This document shows, piece after piece, positions 1 through 8,985 of a DNA stretch of 64,000 nucleotides (position 1 is the stretch's first letter; the number at the start of each line of letters is the position of its first letter). The notes under the pieces are model-generated. The model saw nothing but the letters and a program-made list of their open reading frames with translations, did not search any database and was not told the DNA's origin. Location of the stretch: assembly GCA_963697205.1 (NCBI GenBank), contig CAVONB010000016.1, positions 217,841 through 281,840 of the forward strand, in the 5' to 3' direction. Position numbers and translations under genes: made by a program. The DNA comes from CAVONB01 sp963697205 (lineage in GTDB: Bacteria; Pseudomonadota; Alphaproteobacteria; Rhizobiales; Hyphomicrobiaceae).

Positions 1-69
1 GACAGGAAGAATTTATCGAGCCTGACGCGAGATCCGGGCCGTCGCGCATAGCAGTTCTTCCTGTCCCGA
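1..69. repeat. Inverted repeat, copy 1 of a short hairpin family
   Basis: The first 11 bases (GACAGGAAGAA) are the exact reverse complement of 55-65 (TTCTTCCTGTC), so 1-65 can fold into a large hairpin. The same core, TTCTTCCTGTCCCGA, occurs again at 197-211. The left arm may continue beyond the window start. The element lies just downstream of the broken ettA gene and encodes nothing recognisable. Confidence 0.6.
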
Positions 70-176
70 GTTAGAGCCGCCCTAGCCACTCGCCCCATCC
101 CGCCGTTTTCAACGCGCGATCGGAGAACGACGCTTGAGGACCTCGACCATTTTCCGCTGAAGCCGCGCGCCGGATA

Positions 177-215
177 TCGGGACAGGCTCAGAAATTCTTC
201 CTGTCCCGATTTTTC
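177..215 (+). repeat. Perfect 11-bp hairpin followed by T tract
   Basis: ATCGGGACAGG pairs perfectly with CCTGTCCCGAT across a 13-nt loop, and five T residues follow on the plus strand. Read on the plus strand this looks like an intrinsic terminator. Read in the direction of ettA (minus) the A run comes first and no U tract follows, so it is not a canonical terminator for that gene. The right arm shares TTCTTCCTGTCCCGA with the inverted repeat at 1-69, so this is better called a copy of a small dispersed palindrome. It starts only a few bases beyond the natural ettA stop. Confidence 0.55.
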
Positions 216-217
216 CC

Positions 218-1884
<1,667 letters not shown>

Positions 1885-2117
1885 GGCAATGGCTCCTCGA
1901 GAGGGCAGCGATGAATTGGGTTGGCCCGGGTTCTATCCCGCCCGGCGAGCCAACTCAACCATCCCTGATCGGCCGCGGCCGCAGCACCGCCTTGGCGGAA
2001 ACCGGGGGCCGCGACGTGCGCCGGATCAAGGCATTCGGCGGGACACAGTGGCAGGTTTGGGAACGGCGGGGGACGTTGCCCGTTGCCTCATTATCGTGTC
2101 CTGCAGGAGGTGCCCTC

Positions 2118-2411
2118 ATGGCCAATCCAGACGATATGACCGCCCTGGCCGCCAAGCTCGACGCGCTTGGCGACCGCATCGATCGCGCCCAGCAGGCGCT
2201 GGCCCAGCATGGGGTCGGCGGGGTCGGGCTCGATCAGGAGCTGGAGCGCATGCGTACGGCGCAGAACGCCCTCAAAGGCCGGATCACCGGCGGCGACGCG
2301 CATGCGACGGCGGCAGCCGACGTGGAGAACCTGCGCAACGCTTTCGAGCGCTGGATTGCGTCGAACGATCATCGGTTTTCGGCGACGGGCTCGCGGCCGC
2401 AGCGCCAATAA
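2118..2411 (+). CDS. Small hypothetical protein, probably helical
   Basis: This 97-aa protein is not one I recognise. The ATG at 2118 is chosen over an upstream in-frame ATG (1911) because a perfect AGGAGG lies at 2105-2110, seven bases before it. The sequence is Ala/Leu/Arg/Asp-rich with heptad-like spacing (LAAKLDALGDRIDRAQQAL near residues 10-28), suggesting a short coiled coil, and a polar Gln/Arg tail. It has no signal peptide or membrane segment, so it should be cytosolic. It stands alone between the divergent ettA and the convergent DUF892 gene. The function is unknown. Confidence 0.6.
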   Translation: MANPDDMTALAAKLDALGDRIDRAQQALAQHGVGGVGLDQELERMRTAQNALKGRITGGDAHATAAADVENLRNAFERWIASNDHRFSATGSRPQRQ

Positions 2412-2562
2412 CTGCTCCTGCGATTTAATCGGGCGTGTGTGAACGCGGCGGCGCGCCCAGGGCGCACAAACGCCCGCGACACGCATGGCTCGGGCGTGGC
2501 ACGGGCGCTCGCGCTTAGGCCGGCACCTTCGAGAGGCCCCGACCCAGAACTGATTGGGGGCG

Positions 2563-3045
2563 TCACCGCCGGCCGGCGTTGACAGCAGAGACGGCCAGAT
2601 GCGTGAGCTTGTGGTTGGCCGCTTTCTCCATGTCGAGGATCTGCGTGAGGAGGTCGTGCGCCTCGTCGTGCCCCATTTCCTTGGCCCATTCGCGCAACGT
2701 GCCGTAACGGGCGATCTCGTAGTGCTCGACCGCCTGGCAGCAGCCGATGATGGCGGCGTCGCGGGCACGGACAGCCTTGGCCTCATCGATGACGCCCTCG
2801 GTCTCCTTGATGAGACCGTCTATGGCGTCGCATTTCTCGCCTGACGGCTTCTTGCCGATCGACTTGAAGACCTTGCCCAGGATCTTGATCTGCTCCTTCG
2901 TCTCGGCGAGGTGGTGGTCGAGGGCGGACTTCAGCTCCTTGCTGGAGGCAGCTTGCGATACCTTCGGCAGGGCCTTCGTGAGGGCGTTCTCCGCGTAGTA
3001 GATATCCTGCAGCGTGTGCTCAAAGGCATCACTCAGCGTCTTCAT
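2563..3045 (-). CDS. Ferritin-like DUF892 (YciE/YciF) protein
   Basis: This is a 160-aa DUF892 protein. The family forms ferritin-like four-helix bundles and is linked to stress responses; the biochemical role is not settled. The N-terminus (MKTLSDAFEHTLQDIYYAEN) is the family signature, and the acidic and histidine residues of the helices (YYAEN, DHHLAETKEQ, AVEHYEIARYG, DMEKAANHKL) are those expected to bind a di-iron site. The ATG at 3045 is preceded by AAGGAGA at good spacing; a longer reading to 3165 would add a Pro/Arg-rich stretch with no family match. No signal peptide is visible. The next gene upstream on the same strand (3202-3684) is 156 bp away and may be separately transcribed. 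Confidence 0.88.
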   Translation of the reverse strand: MKTLSDAFEHTLQDIYYAENALTKALPKVSQAASSKELKSALDHHLAETKEQIKILGKVFKSIGKKPSGEKCDAIDGLIKETEGVIDEAKAVRARDAAIIGCCQAVEHYEIARYGTLREWAKEMGHDEAHDLLTQILDMEKAANHKLTHLAVSAVNAGRR

Positions 3046-3201
3046 GATCGTCTCCTTGTCGACGGTCGGGGCGCAGACCGCAACGGAATGTGGCGGTCGA
3101 TCGCCCACGGGCATCCGCCCTCCCAGAACCGACAGACGAACGAGCCGGACGGCAGAAGGTTCCACGTCGTCGCTAGCGCAGGCGCGGGCAGCGCGCTCGG
3201 C

Positions 3202-3684
3202 TCAATTCGACGCGATCGGTGCGATGAAGTCGACGGCACGGGCCAGACCGTTGCACACGCGCCAGATGCAGCCGGTCGACAGGAACAGCTCCTGCACGCC
3301 CTCGTGGTCGCCGAACTGGAGCAGGTAGCCGTTGGTGACGACGGAGATCGAAAGCGTCGTCGACCGGCTGACGACCTGGCTCGACTGGGCCCGGTATACG
3401 GTCTCGACGAGCTTCCTGACGAGGTCGCGTGCGTCCTCCGCCGACATCTCAAACAGGGCGTGGCTCGACTTCGCCTGGTTGTAGGCGAACGTCGCCTCCA
3501 GGCGGACGGCATGAGGGCGGTAGGCGAGGATCTGCAACTGGCTCACCTGCTTGGCCTGCGGGAAGGCGAAGGCGCGCTCGTCGAGGTCGACCTTGATGAC
3601 GAAATCGGGTGCAGCGGCGGCCTCGCGGGCGGCCTCCCGATCGGGGGCCTGCACGCCGTGGGCCTTGAAGTCGATGGTCGTCAT
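3202..3684 (-). CDS. Hypothetical protein, 160 aa
   Basis: I do not recognise this protein. The start (ATG at 3684) has GAGGT seven bases upstream. It is soluble-looking, with alternating hydrophobic beta-type segments (AVRLEATFAYNQ, STTLSISVVTNGYLLQFGD) and two cysteines near the C-terminus (STGCIWRVCNGL). There is no signal peptide and no transmembrane segment. It lies on the same strand as the DUF892 gene downstream and diverges from the cyclase gene at 3860, so the 175-bp gap between them probably contains two promoters. Codon use matches its neighbours, which supports it as a real gene. The function is unknown. Confidence 0.65.
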   Translation of the reverse strand: MTTIDFKAHGVQAPDREAAREAAAAPDFVIKVDLDERAFAFPQAKQVSQLQILAYRPHAVRLEATFAYNQAKSSHALFEMSAEDARDLVRKLVETVYRAQSSQVVSRSTTLSISVVTNGYLLQFGDHEGVQELFLSTGCIWRVCNGLARAVDFIAPIASN

Positions 3685-3859
3685 GGCTGGACCTCACGGA
3701 TGTCGGTGGCCGGGCGGGTGGCCGCGGCCCTATTTCCTCGGCTCCCGCCCGCCGGCCGGTGGCCGTTGCGACCGCGTGCCCTTGCCCCGCCGGCGGGCGG
3801 GTGTCTATCCTGCCCGGCAACGTCCGGCCGGATCGGACGAATGGAACAGGAGGAAACGT

Positions 3860-4552
3860 ATGCAACTCGTCGATCTGAGCCGCGATATTTATCACAAAAT
3901 GCCCCGGCTGTTGAACCACCCCTCGATCATGGTGACGCCGTTCGGCACGCACGAGGAAGTCCGCGAGGCCGACGGCTATAAATTCTCGTCGGCGACGATG
4001 GCGATCGTGATGGGCGACCACGCCGGGACGCACGTCGATGCGCCCAAGCACTTCGACGCCAATCCCATGGCGCAAGCGATCGATGAGATGCCGCTGGAGA
4101 CCTTCTTCACGGAAGCCTTCTGCCTCGACCTCTCCCACAAGCCGTTGAAGTCGGACATCTCGATCGACGACCTCAAAGCCGCCATCGAGAAGGCGGGTAT
4201 CACGATCAAGCCGAAGGACACCGCCCTCCTGCACATGGACTTCTTCCGACGCTGCTACGGCACGGACGGCTACCTCACCGATTTCCCGGGCCTGACCAAA
4301 GAGAGCGCGACATGGCTCGCCGAGCAGGGCATCGGCATGTTCGGCGTCGAAGCCGTCAGCCCTGGCCGGCCGCATCGCAACAACTTCGAGGTGCATCATG
4401 TGTGCCGCGACAAGGGCATCACCCACATGGAGGGGCTCGTCAATCTCGACAAGCTCGTCGGCAAGGGCCGATTCCGCTTCATCGGCTTCCCGCTGAAGAT
4501 CCGCGGCGGGACCGGCAGCCCGATCCGCGCCGTGGCGTGGCTCGACGGCTGA
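3860..4552 (+). CDS. Cyclase-family (kynurenine formamidase-like) hydrolase
   Basis: This 230-aa protein belongs to the Pfam Cyclase family, metal-dependent hydrolases that include bacterial arylformamidase (KynB). The metal-binding motif HAGTHVD is at residues 54-60, preceded by GD, and a second His-rich stretch (EVHHVC) lies near residue 175. The ATG at 3860 follows AGGAGGAAAC. The next gene (NIPSNAP) starts 61 bp downstream on the same strand, so the pair may be co-transcribed. No kynureninase or dioxygenase gene is nearby, so the substrate is open; many family members act on other amides or lactones. Family assignment is firm and specificity is inference. Confidence 0.85.
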   Translation: MQLVDLSRDIYHKMPRLLNHPSIMVTPFGTHEEVREADGYKFSSATMAIVMGDHAGTHVDAPKHFDANPMAQAIDEMPLETFFTEAFCLDLSHKPLKSDISIDDLKAAIEKAGITIKPKDTALLHMDFFRRCYGTDGYLTDFPGLTKESATWLAEQGIGMFGVEAVSPGRPHRNNFEVHHVCRDKGITHMEGLVNLDKLVGKGRFRFIGFPLKIRGGTGSPIRAVAWLDG

Positions 4553-4613
4553 CGACAGGCTTTACAGTCCACTGCCCACCAGACCCACCGATAGCAAACG
4601 AGGAAACGCCAAC

Positions 4614-5249
4614 ATGCTGCATGAATTGCGCGTCTATACGCTGAAGCCCGGCACGGCGGCGGCCGCGGCCGAAACCGCCGCCACGCTCGGCAAGGACATC
4701 CGCGGCGACCGCTACGGGAAGCTGGAAGGCTACTTCACCACCGATGTCGGGCCGTTGAACCGGGCGGTCCATTTCTGGAGCCACGACAGCTACGAGGCGC
4801 GCACGAAGAACCGCGCCGGTCTCGGCCAGAACGAGCGCTGGGTGAAGGAGTACGTGCCTCTGATCCGCGAAAAGATGCTCCACCAGGACGTGCGCATCCT
4901 CAACCCGATCATCGCGCCGCGCGCGCCGGAGGGCACCGACAACCTCTACGAACTGCGCTTCTACAAGCTGAAGCCGACGATGGTGAAGAGCTGGCTCGAC
5001 CTCTTCCAGTCGAAGCTCGCCGTGCGCGAGAAATATTCCAAGATCGTCGCGCTTTGGCACACGGAGGCGAACGAGACCAACGAGGTGGTGCACCTGTGGG
5101 CGCACAAGAACTTCGAGGCGCGCACGGCTGCGCGTATCGGCTCAAGCGCCGACAAGGAGTGGCAGGAGTACGTGAAGGCGAGCCGGCCGATGATCGACTA
5201 CCAGGACAGCTGGCTGATGATGGCCGCGCCGCATTCGCCACTGCGGTGA
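4614..5249 (+). CDS. NIPSNAP-family protein with two domains
   Basis: The 211-aa product consists of two NIPSNAP-type ferredoxin-like alpha/beta-barrel domains. The first begins MLHELRVYTLKPGT and the second, near residue 104, begins NLYELRFYKLKPTM; each continues with a conserved W/H-containing strand (HFWSHDSYEAR and HLWAHKNFEAR). This double arrangement is typical of bacterial NIPSNAP proteins, whose biochemical role is unknown. GAGGAAA precedes the ATG. It sits directly downstream of the cyclase-family gene and upstream of a small hairpin, suggesting a two-gene transcript. No export signal is seen. Confidence 0.88.
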   Translation: MLHELRVYTLKPGTAAAAAETAATLGKDIRGDRYGKLEGYFTTDVGPLNRAVHFWSHDSYEARTKNRAGLGQNERWVKEYVPLIREKMLHQDVRILNPIIAPRAPEGTDNLYELRFYKLKPTMVKSWLDLFQSKLAVREKYSKIVALWHTEANETNEVVHLWAHKNFEARTAARIGSSADKEWQEYVKASRPMIDYQDSWLMMAAPHSPLR

Positions 5250-5273
5250 GCCGTTCATCTGACGCACGATTCG

Positions 5274-5302
5274 ACAGCGGCGCCTGGGCGCCGCTGTCTT
5301 CA
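5274..5302 (+). terminator. Possible weak intrinsic terminator after NIPSNAP gene
   Basis: ACAGCGGCGCC and GGCGCCGCTGT form a perfect 11-bp stem with a two-base loop, followed by CTTCATTT, which has only a poor T tract. It lies between the NIPSNAP stop and the LOG-family start at 5320. Confidence 0.45.
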
Positions 5303-5319
5303 TTTGAGGGAGATACGGC

Positions 5320-5922
5320 ATGAGCGTGCGCAAGCTCGCCCGCGTGACGGTTTACTGCGGATCAAACTTCGGTGCCGGACCTAGCTACCGCGCTGCGGCT
5401 GCCGGTCTGGGACAGGCGATCGCGCGGCGGGGGGCGACGCTCGTCTATGGCGGCACGCACAAGGGCCTGATGGGCGTGATCGCGGACGCTGCGCTGGAAG
5501 CAGGCGGATCGGTGCACGGCGTCATCACACAAAGGCTTGCCGCACGCGGCCAGCAGCACGAGCGGCTCTCCAACACCGAAATCCTGCCGACAATGGCGAC
5601 GCGCAAGGCGCGCATGTCCGCGCTCGCGGATGCCGTCGTGGCGCTGCCCGGTGGCATCGGCACGCTGGAGGAGTTCATGGAGGTGTGGACGCTCAATCAG
5701 CTCGGCGACCTCGCCGTGCCGACCGGCCTGCTCGATGCCAACGGCTTCTATCAACCGTTCCTCGCCTTCGTCGATCACATGATCGCGGAGGGCTTCCTGC
5801 CGGCCCAGCACAAGGACAGCCTCGTCGTGTCGGCTGATCCCGAGGCGTTGCTCGACGGGTTGGAGCGGTGGCAGCCGATGACGTCGTCGAAGTGGATGGA
5901 CGAGGCAAAAGCCAAGGCCTGA
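5320..5922 (+). CDS. LOG-family TIGR00730 protein (nucleotide phosphoribohydrolase-like)
   Basis: This 200-aa Rossmann-fold protein belongs to the LOG/TIGR00730 family. Characterised members hydrolyse cytokinin riboside 5'-monophosphates or related nucleotides such as AMP to base plus ribose 5-phosphate. The hallmark PGGxGTxxE is present as PGGIGTLEE (around residue 110), and the N-terminal VYCGSNFG and YGGTHKGLMG nucleotide-binding loops are intact. The length is normal. GGGAGAT precedes the ATG. The physiological substrate cannot be told from sequence; in free-living bacteria these proteins often have housekeeping roles. A convergent small membrane-protein gene begins 12 bp after the stop. 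Confidence 0.88.
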   Translation: MSVRKLARVTVYCGSNFGAGPSYRAAAAGLGQAIARRGATLVYGGTHKGLMGVIADAALEAGGSVHGVITQRLAARGQQHERLSNTEILPTMATRKARMSALADAVVALPGGIGTLEEFMEVWTLNQLGDLAVPTGLLDANGFYQPFLAFVDHMIAEGFLPAQHKDSLVVSADPEALLDGLERWQPMTSSKWMDEAKAKA

Positions 5923-5934
5923 GCGCAGGCGACG

Positions 5935-6156
5935 TCAGCGCCACACCTCGCTCGCCAGCGCCGCCAAGGCTACCAATGCCGCGACGGCTGCGAGGCCCAC
6001 GAGGCGCATGACACGCTGCGCCGCGCGCGTGCTCGCCAGATGAGCGCCGAGCATCTCGGCGTCGTCGTTCCTGGCCAGCTGCCGCGCCTCGATGACGAGC
6101 CGTTCGCGCGCGTGGTCGCGCTCGAAGACCTGACGGGGTGTCTTCTCAGTCCACAT
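5935..6156 (-). CDS. Small tail-anchored hypothetical protein
   Basis: A 73-aa product with a charged N-terminal helix (RQVFERDHARERLVIEARQL) and a C-terminal hydrophobic segment (RLVGLAAVAALVALAALA, about residues 51-68) that could anchor it in the inner membrane. I do not recognise it. The ribosome-binding site before the ATG at 6156 is weak, so it may be spurious, but the clear amphipathic-plus-hydrophobic layout and the fit between the LOG and EamA genes favour a real gene. It ends 12 bp from the convergent LOG gene. Confidence 0.5.
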   Translation of the reverse strand: MWTEKTPRQVFERDHARERLVIEARQLARNDDAEMLGAHLASTRAAQRVMRLVGLAAVAALVALAALASEVWR

Positions 6157-6191
6157 CCGTGAAAGTTTTCAGCGAACGCGTTGAGAAACCG

Positions 6192-7085
6192 CTAACGGCG
6201 CGCGGCCAGCGTGACGCCAGCCAGGATCAGCACGAACCCGGCGACATGATAGAGTTGCAGCACCTCGCCCAGGAAGATCATGGCGAGCGTGGCGCTGTAG
6301 ATCGGAATCAGGTGCGTAAAGGCGCCGGCGCGGTTGGCGCCGATGCGCTCGATGCCGACGTTGTAGCAGGCAAAGGCGACCATCCCGGGAAAGATCGCCA
6401 TGTAGGCGAGCGCGCCGGCGGTCAGCCAGTCGGCGTGGAAGACGTGGCCTTGCTGGATCTCCCACAAGCGGAACGGGATGACGCCGATCGCGGAGAACAG
6501 GCAGATCAGAAACAGAAATGACAGCCAATGGATCGCCGGCTTCAACCTGAGGCAGGCCGAATAGAGCGCCCAGCAGGCCTGGTTGGCGATCAGGATCAAG
6601 TCGCCCTTGTTGAGCGACAGGCCGAGCAGGACGGCGAGGTCGCCGCGCATGACGACGACCACGACGCCGGCCAGCGAGGTGGCGATGCCCAGCGCGAGCA
6701 GCGCGCTGATCCGGTCGCGAAAGATCAGGACGCCCATCGCAGCAATGAGGACCGGTGAGACCGAGTTCATCAGCGAGGCATTGGTCGCGGTGGTGTACTG
6801 CAGGCCGATGAACTGGAGGCCGCTGAACACCGGCCCGCCTGGCAGCCCGAGCAGCAGCAGGATCAGCCAGTGGCGCTTGATCAGGGACCAGTCGCGCCTC
6901 AGGTAGGGCTCGGCGAAAGGCAGCAGGATCAGGACGGGTACGAACCAGCGCACGAAGGTCGCGCCGAACGGCGGCACATGATCGGCCATCGCGCGGCCGA
7001 TGACATGCGTGCCCGACCAGCACAGGCCGGCGAGTGCGAGCAGCACGATGGCGAGCCCCGCGCCGCCCTTCGATGACTGATCCAT
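6192..7085 (-). CDS. EamA-family DMT transporter
   Basis: A 297-aa integral membrane protein of the drug/metabolite transporter superfamily with two EamA repeats and about ten predicted membrane spans. Typical features are the first span with GLCWSGTHVIGR, the PPFGATFVRW loop, and the second repeat ending with NRAGAFTHLIPIYSATLAMIFLGE. The family exports amino acids, metabolites or toxic compounds. The start at 7085 (MDQSSKGG) gives the usual short cytosolic lead; an upstream start at 7133 would add Arg-rich residues. It lies 45 bp downstream of the class III aminotransferase on the same strand, so the two probably share a transcript. The substrate is unknown. Confidence 0.85.
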   Translation of the reverse strand: MDQSSKGGAGLAIVLLALAGLCWSGTHVIGRAMADHVPPFGATFVRWFVPVLILLPFAEPYLRRDWSLIKRHWLILLLLGLPGGPVFSGLQFIGLQYTTATNASLMNSVSPVLIAAMGVLIFRDRISALLALGIATSLAGVVVVVMRGDLAVLLGLSLNKGDLILIANQACWALYSACLRLKPAIHWLSFLFLICLFSAIGVIPFRLWEIQQGHVFHADWLTAGALAYMAIFPGMVAFACYNVGIERIGANRAGAFTHLIPIYSATLAMIFLGEVLQLYHVAGFVLILAGVTLAARR

Positions 7086-7129
7086 GTGGCGTTGCGCCCC
7101 TCGTCCCCCGCTGCGGGGCCTTCGTCCCT

Positions 7130-8546
7130 TCAAGCCGGCAGGGCGCCGGCGTCAACCAGCGCGCGGTCGGTGTCGGCCAGCGTCCGGTCCAGGCGCTCCA
7201 AGAGCGTGTCGACCTCGGCGTCGGAGATGACGAGCGGCGGGCAGAACGCCAAGGTATCGCCGATCGCGCGGAAGAGCAGGCCATGAAGTCTCGCCGATCG
7301 CGGCGGCGCGTGGGCCGGCCTTGACCTCCTTGGCGAAGGGCAGGTTCCGCGCCTTGTCGGCCTGCAACTCGACGCCGGCCAGCAGCCCCTTGCCGCGCAC
7401 CTCACCGACGATCCGATGGCGGGCGCCCAGCGCGCGCAAGCCGCCCAGGAAGCGCTGTTCCAGGCGTCGCACCCGGCCGGGCAGGTCCTCGTCCTCGTAG
7501 ATCCGGATCGCCTCGCGGGCGACGGCGGCGGCGACCGGGTGGCCGGAGTAGGTCATGGTCAGGCCGAACACGCCGCGCTCAGCGCTCTGGGCGACCATCG
7601 CGTCCCACACGCGCGGGGCGATGAGCAGCGCGGAGATCGGCACGTAGGCCGACGACAGCGCCTTTGCGGCGATCAGCAGATCCGGCGACAGCGCCATGGT
7701 GGTGGAACCGAACATGTCGCCGATGCGGCCGAAGCCGGTCACCACCTCGTCGGCGATCAGCAGGATGTCGTGGCGCTTCAGGATTTCCTGGACGCGCGCG
7801 AAATAGCCCTCGGGCGGCACGACGACACCGCCGGCCGCCATCGCCGGCTCGGTGACGAAAGCCGCAATGGTGTCGGCGCCCTCGCGCTCGATCAAGGCCT
7901 CCAATTCGCCCGCCAGTCGCTCCGCGTAGGCGGCCTCGCTCTCGCCGGGGCGCGCGTTGCGGCGGTGATGCGGGCACTCGACGTGCAGGAAGCCCGGAAG
8001 AGGCAGGCCGAAGCCCTCGTGATTGTAGGCGACGCCGGACATGCTGGCGGCGACGATGGTGTTGCCGTGATAGGCGAGCTTGTGCGCGATCACCTTGCGC
8101 TTTTGCGGCTGTCCCAGCGCATCCCAGTAGTACCAGGCGATGCGCACGGCACAGTCGTTGGCCTCCGAGCCGGTCGAGGCGAACCAGACGCGCGCGGTCG
8201 GCATCGGCGCCAACTCGATCAGCTTCTCGGCCAGTTCGACGACCGGGCCGTGGCTGCGATGATTGGTCAGGTGATAATAGGCGAGCCGGCGCATCTGGTC
8301 GGACGCCGCCGTCACCAGGCGCTCATCGCCCCAGCCCAGCGACACGCACCACAGCCCCGACATGGCTTCGATGTAGGTCCGGCCCTCGCCATCGGTGACC
8401 GTGACGCCCGCGGCGCGATCGATGACGAGTGGTGTGCGCTCCAGGTGGGCCTTGAGGTCGGTCAGACCGTGCACGACGCTCGCCTGATCGCGCGCCTCGA
8501 TAGAGTTGGGTCGCATCGCCACCTTGCCTTTCACATCATCGGCCAC
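7130..8546 (-). pseudogene. Class III PLP aminotransferase, one frameshift near the 3' end
   Basis: A fold-type I, class III (omega) aminotransferase of about 470 aa, of the kind that moves an amino group from beta-alanine, diamines or other amines to pyruvate. The PLP site is present: the Asp in LLIADEVVTGFGR and the Schiff-base Lys in LLIAAKALSSAYVP. Substrate-binding aromatic residues (GLWCVSLGWGD, YYHLTNHRSHGP) are also there. Near 7286 the frame changes; one extra base fits, after which the normal C-terminus (HGLLFRAIGDTLAFCPPLV to VDAGALPA) continues to a stop at 7130. Two starts are possible, 8546 or 8516; AAGGTGG precedes the latter. The EamA exporter follows by 45 bp. A sequencing error is as likely as true inactivation. 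Confidence 0.85.
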
Positions 8547-8985
8547 CCGGGGACCGCGCTTTCGACTGTTGCGTCGATTCCAGCGTAGCGCAACTGACGT
8601 TCGGTCGCCGGTCGCGGCTGATCTCGTAGCGCAACGTCAGATGCAAAAGCTACACTAGTCTCATAGACTTGCTCATGGTCCTCCTGGCTCCGCCACTTGC
8701 GCGCGAGCGCCCGGCTATGGGAGACAAGGGTCGGAAGCGAAACACTAGAGGCTTTTCGAGGCCTGTCGAATGCCGGGGTCGGGCCGTCATCCGGCTGTAG
8801 GGCCATCGTGCGGGCCAGGCGCACCGCACGGCGGGTACGCAGCGGCGGGGCGGCAAGGGTCTTGAGGCGGCCCCTGTGGGTCGGCCAAAATGGCCCTGCC
8901 GATCGGCGGACCGGTGTGGCATAAGCGTCTAAACGTGCCGAATGGCAGGACCCAATCAGAAAACACGACAGGGACGGAACGGCCA
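8547..8985. other. Divergent intergenic region, aminotransferase / GMC oxidoreductase
   Basis: This 439-bp gap separates two divergent genes and should hold both promoters. The only definite structure is the 76-bp repeat at 8580-8655 close to the aminotransferase start. No RNA gene or convincing ORF was found in the rest. Confidence 0.6.
8580..8655 (-). repeat. 76-bp promoter-proximal element, copy A
   Basis: Read on the minus strand, this segment aligns without gaps to 14177-14252 on the plus strand, with about 63 of 76 positions identical by my count. Each copy carries outer arms close to GCATCTGACG and CGTCAGATGC, forming an inverted repeat about 30 bp apart, and ends with TGCGCTACGCT. 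Copy A stops 33 bp before the ATG at 8546; copy B stops 39 bp before its gene. The shared orientation and distance suggest a regulatory element or a small mobile palindrome carrying a promoter. Confidence 0.6.

Noticed and set aside
177..215. Hairpin as terminator for ettA
   Set aside because: The T tract is on the plus-strand side, so in ettA's direction it is not a Rho-independent terminator.
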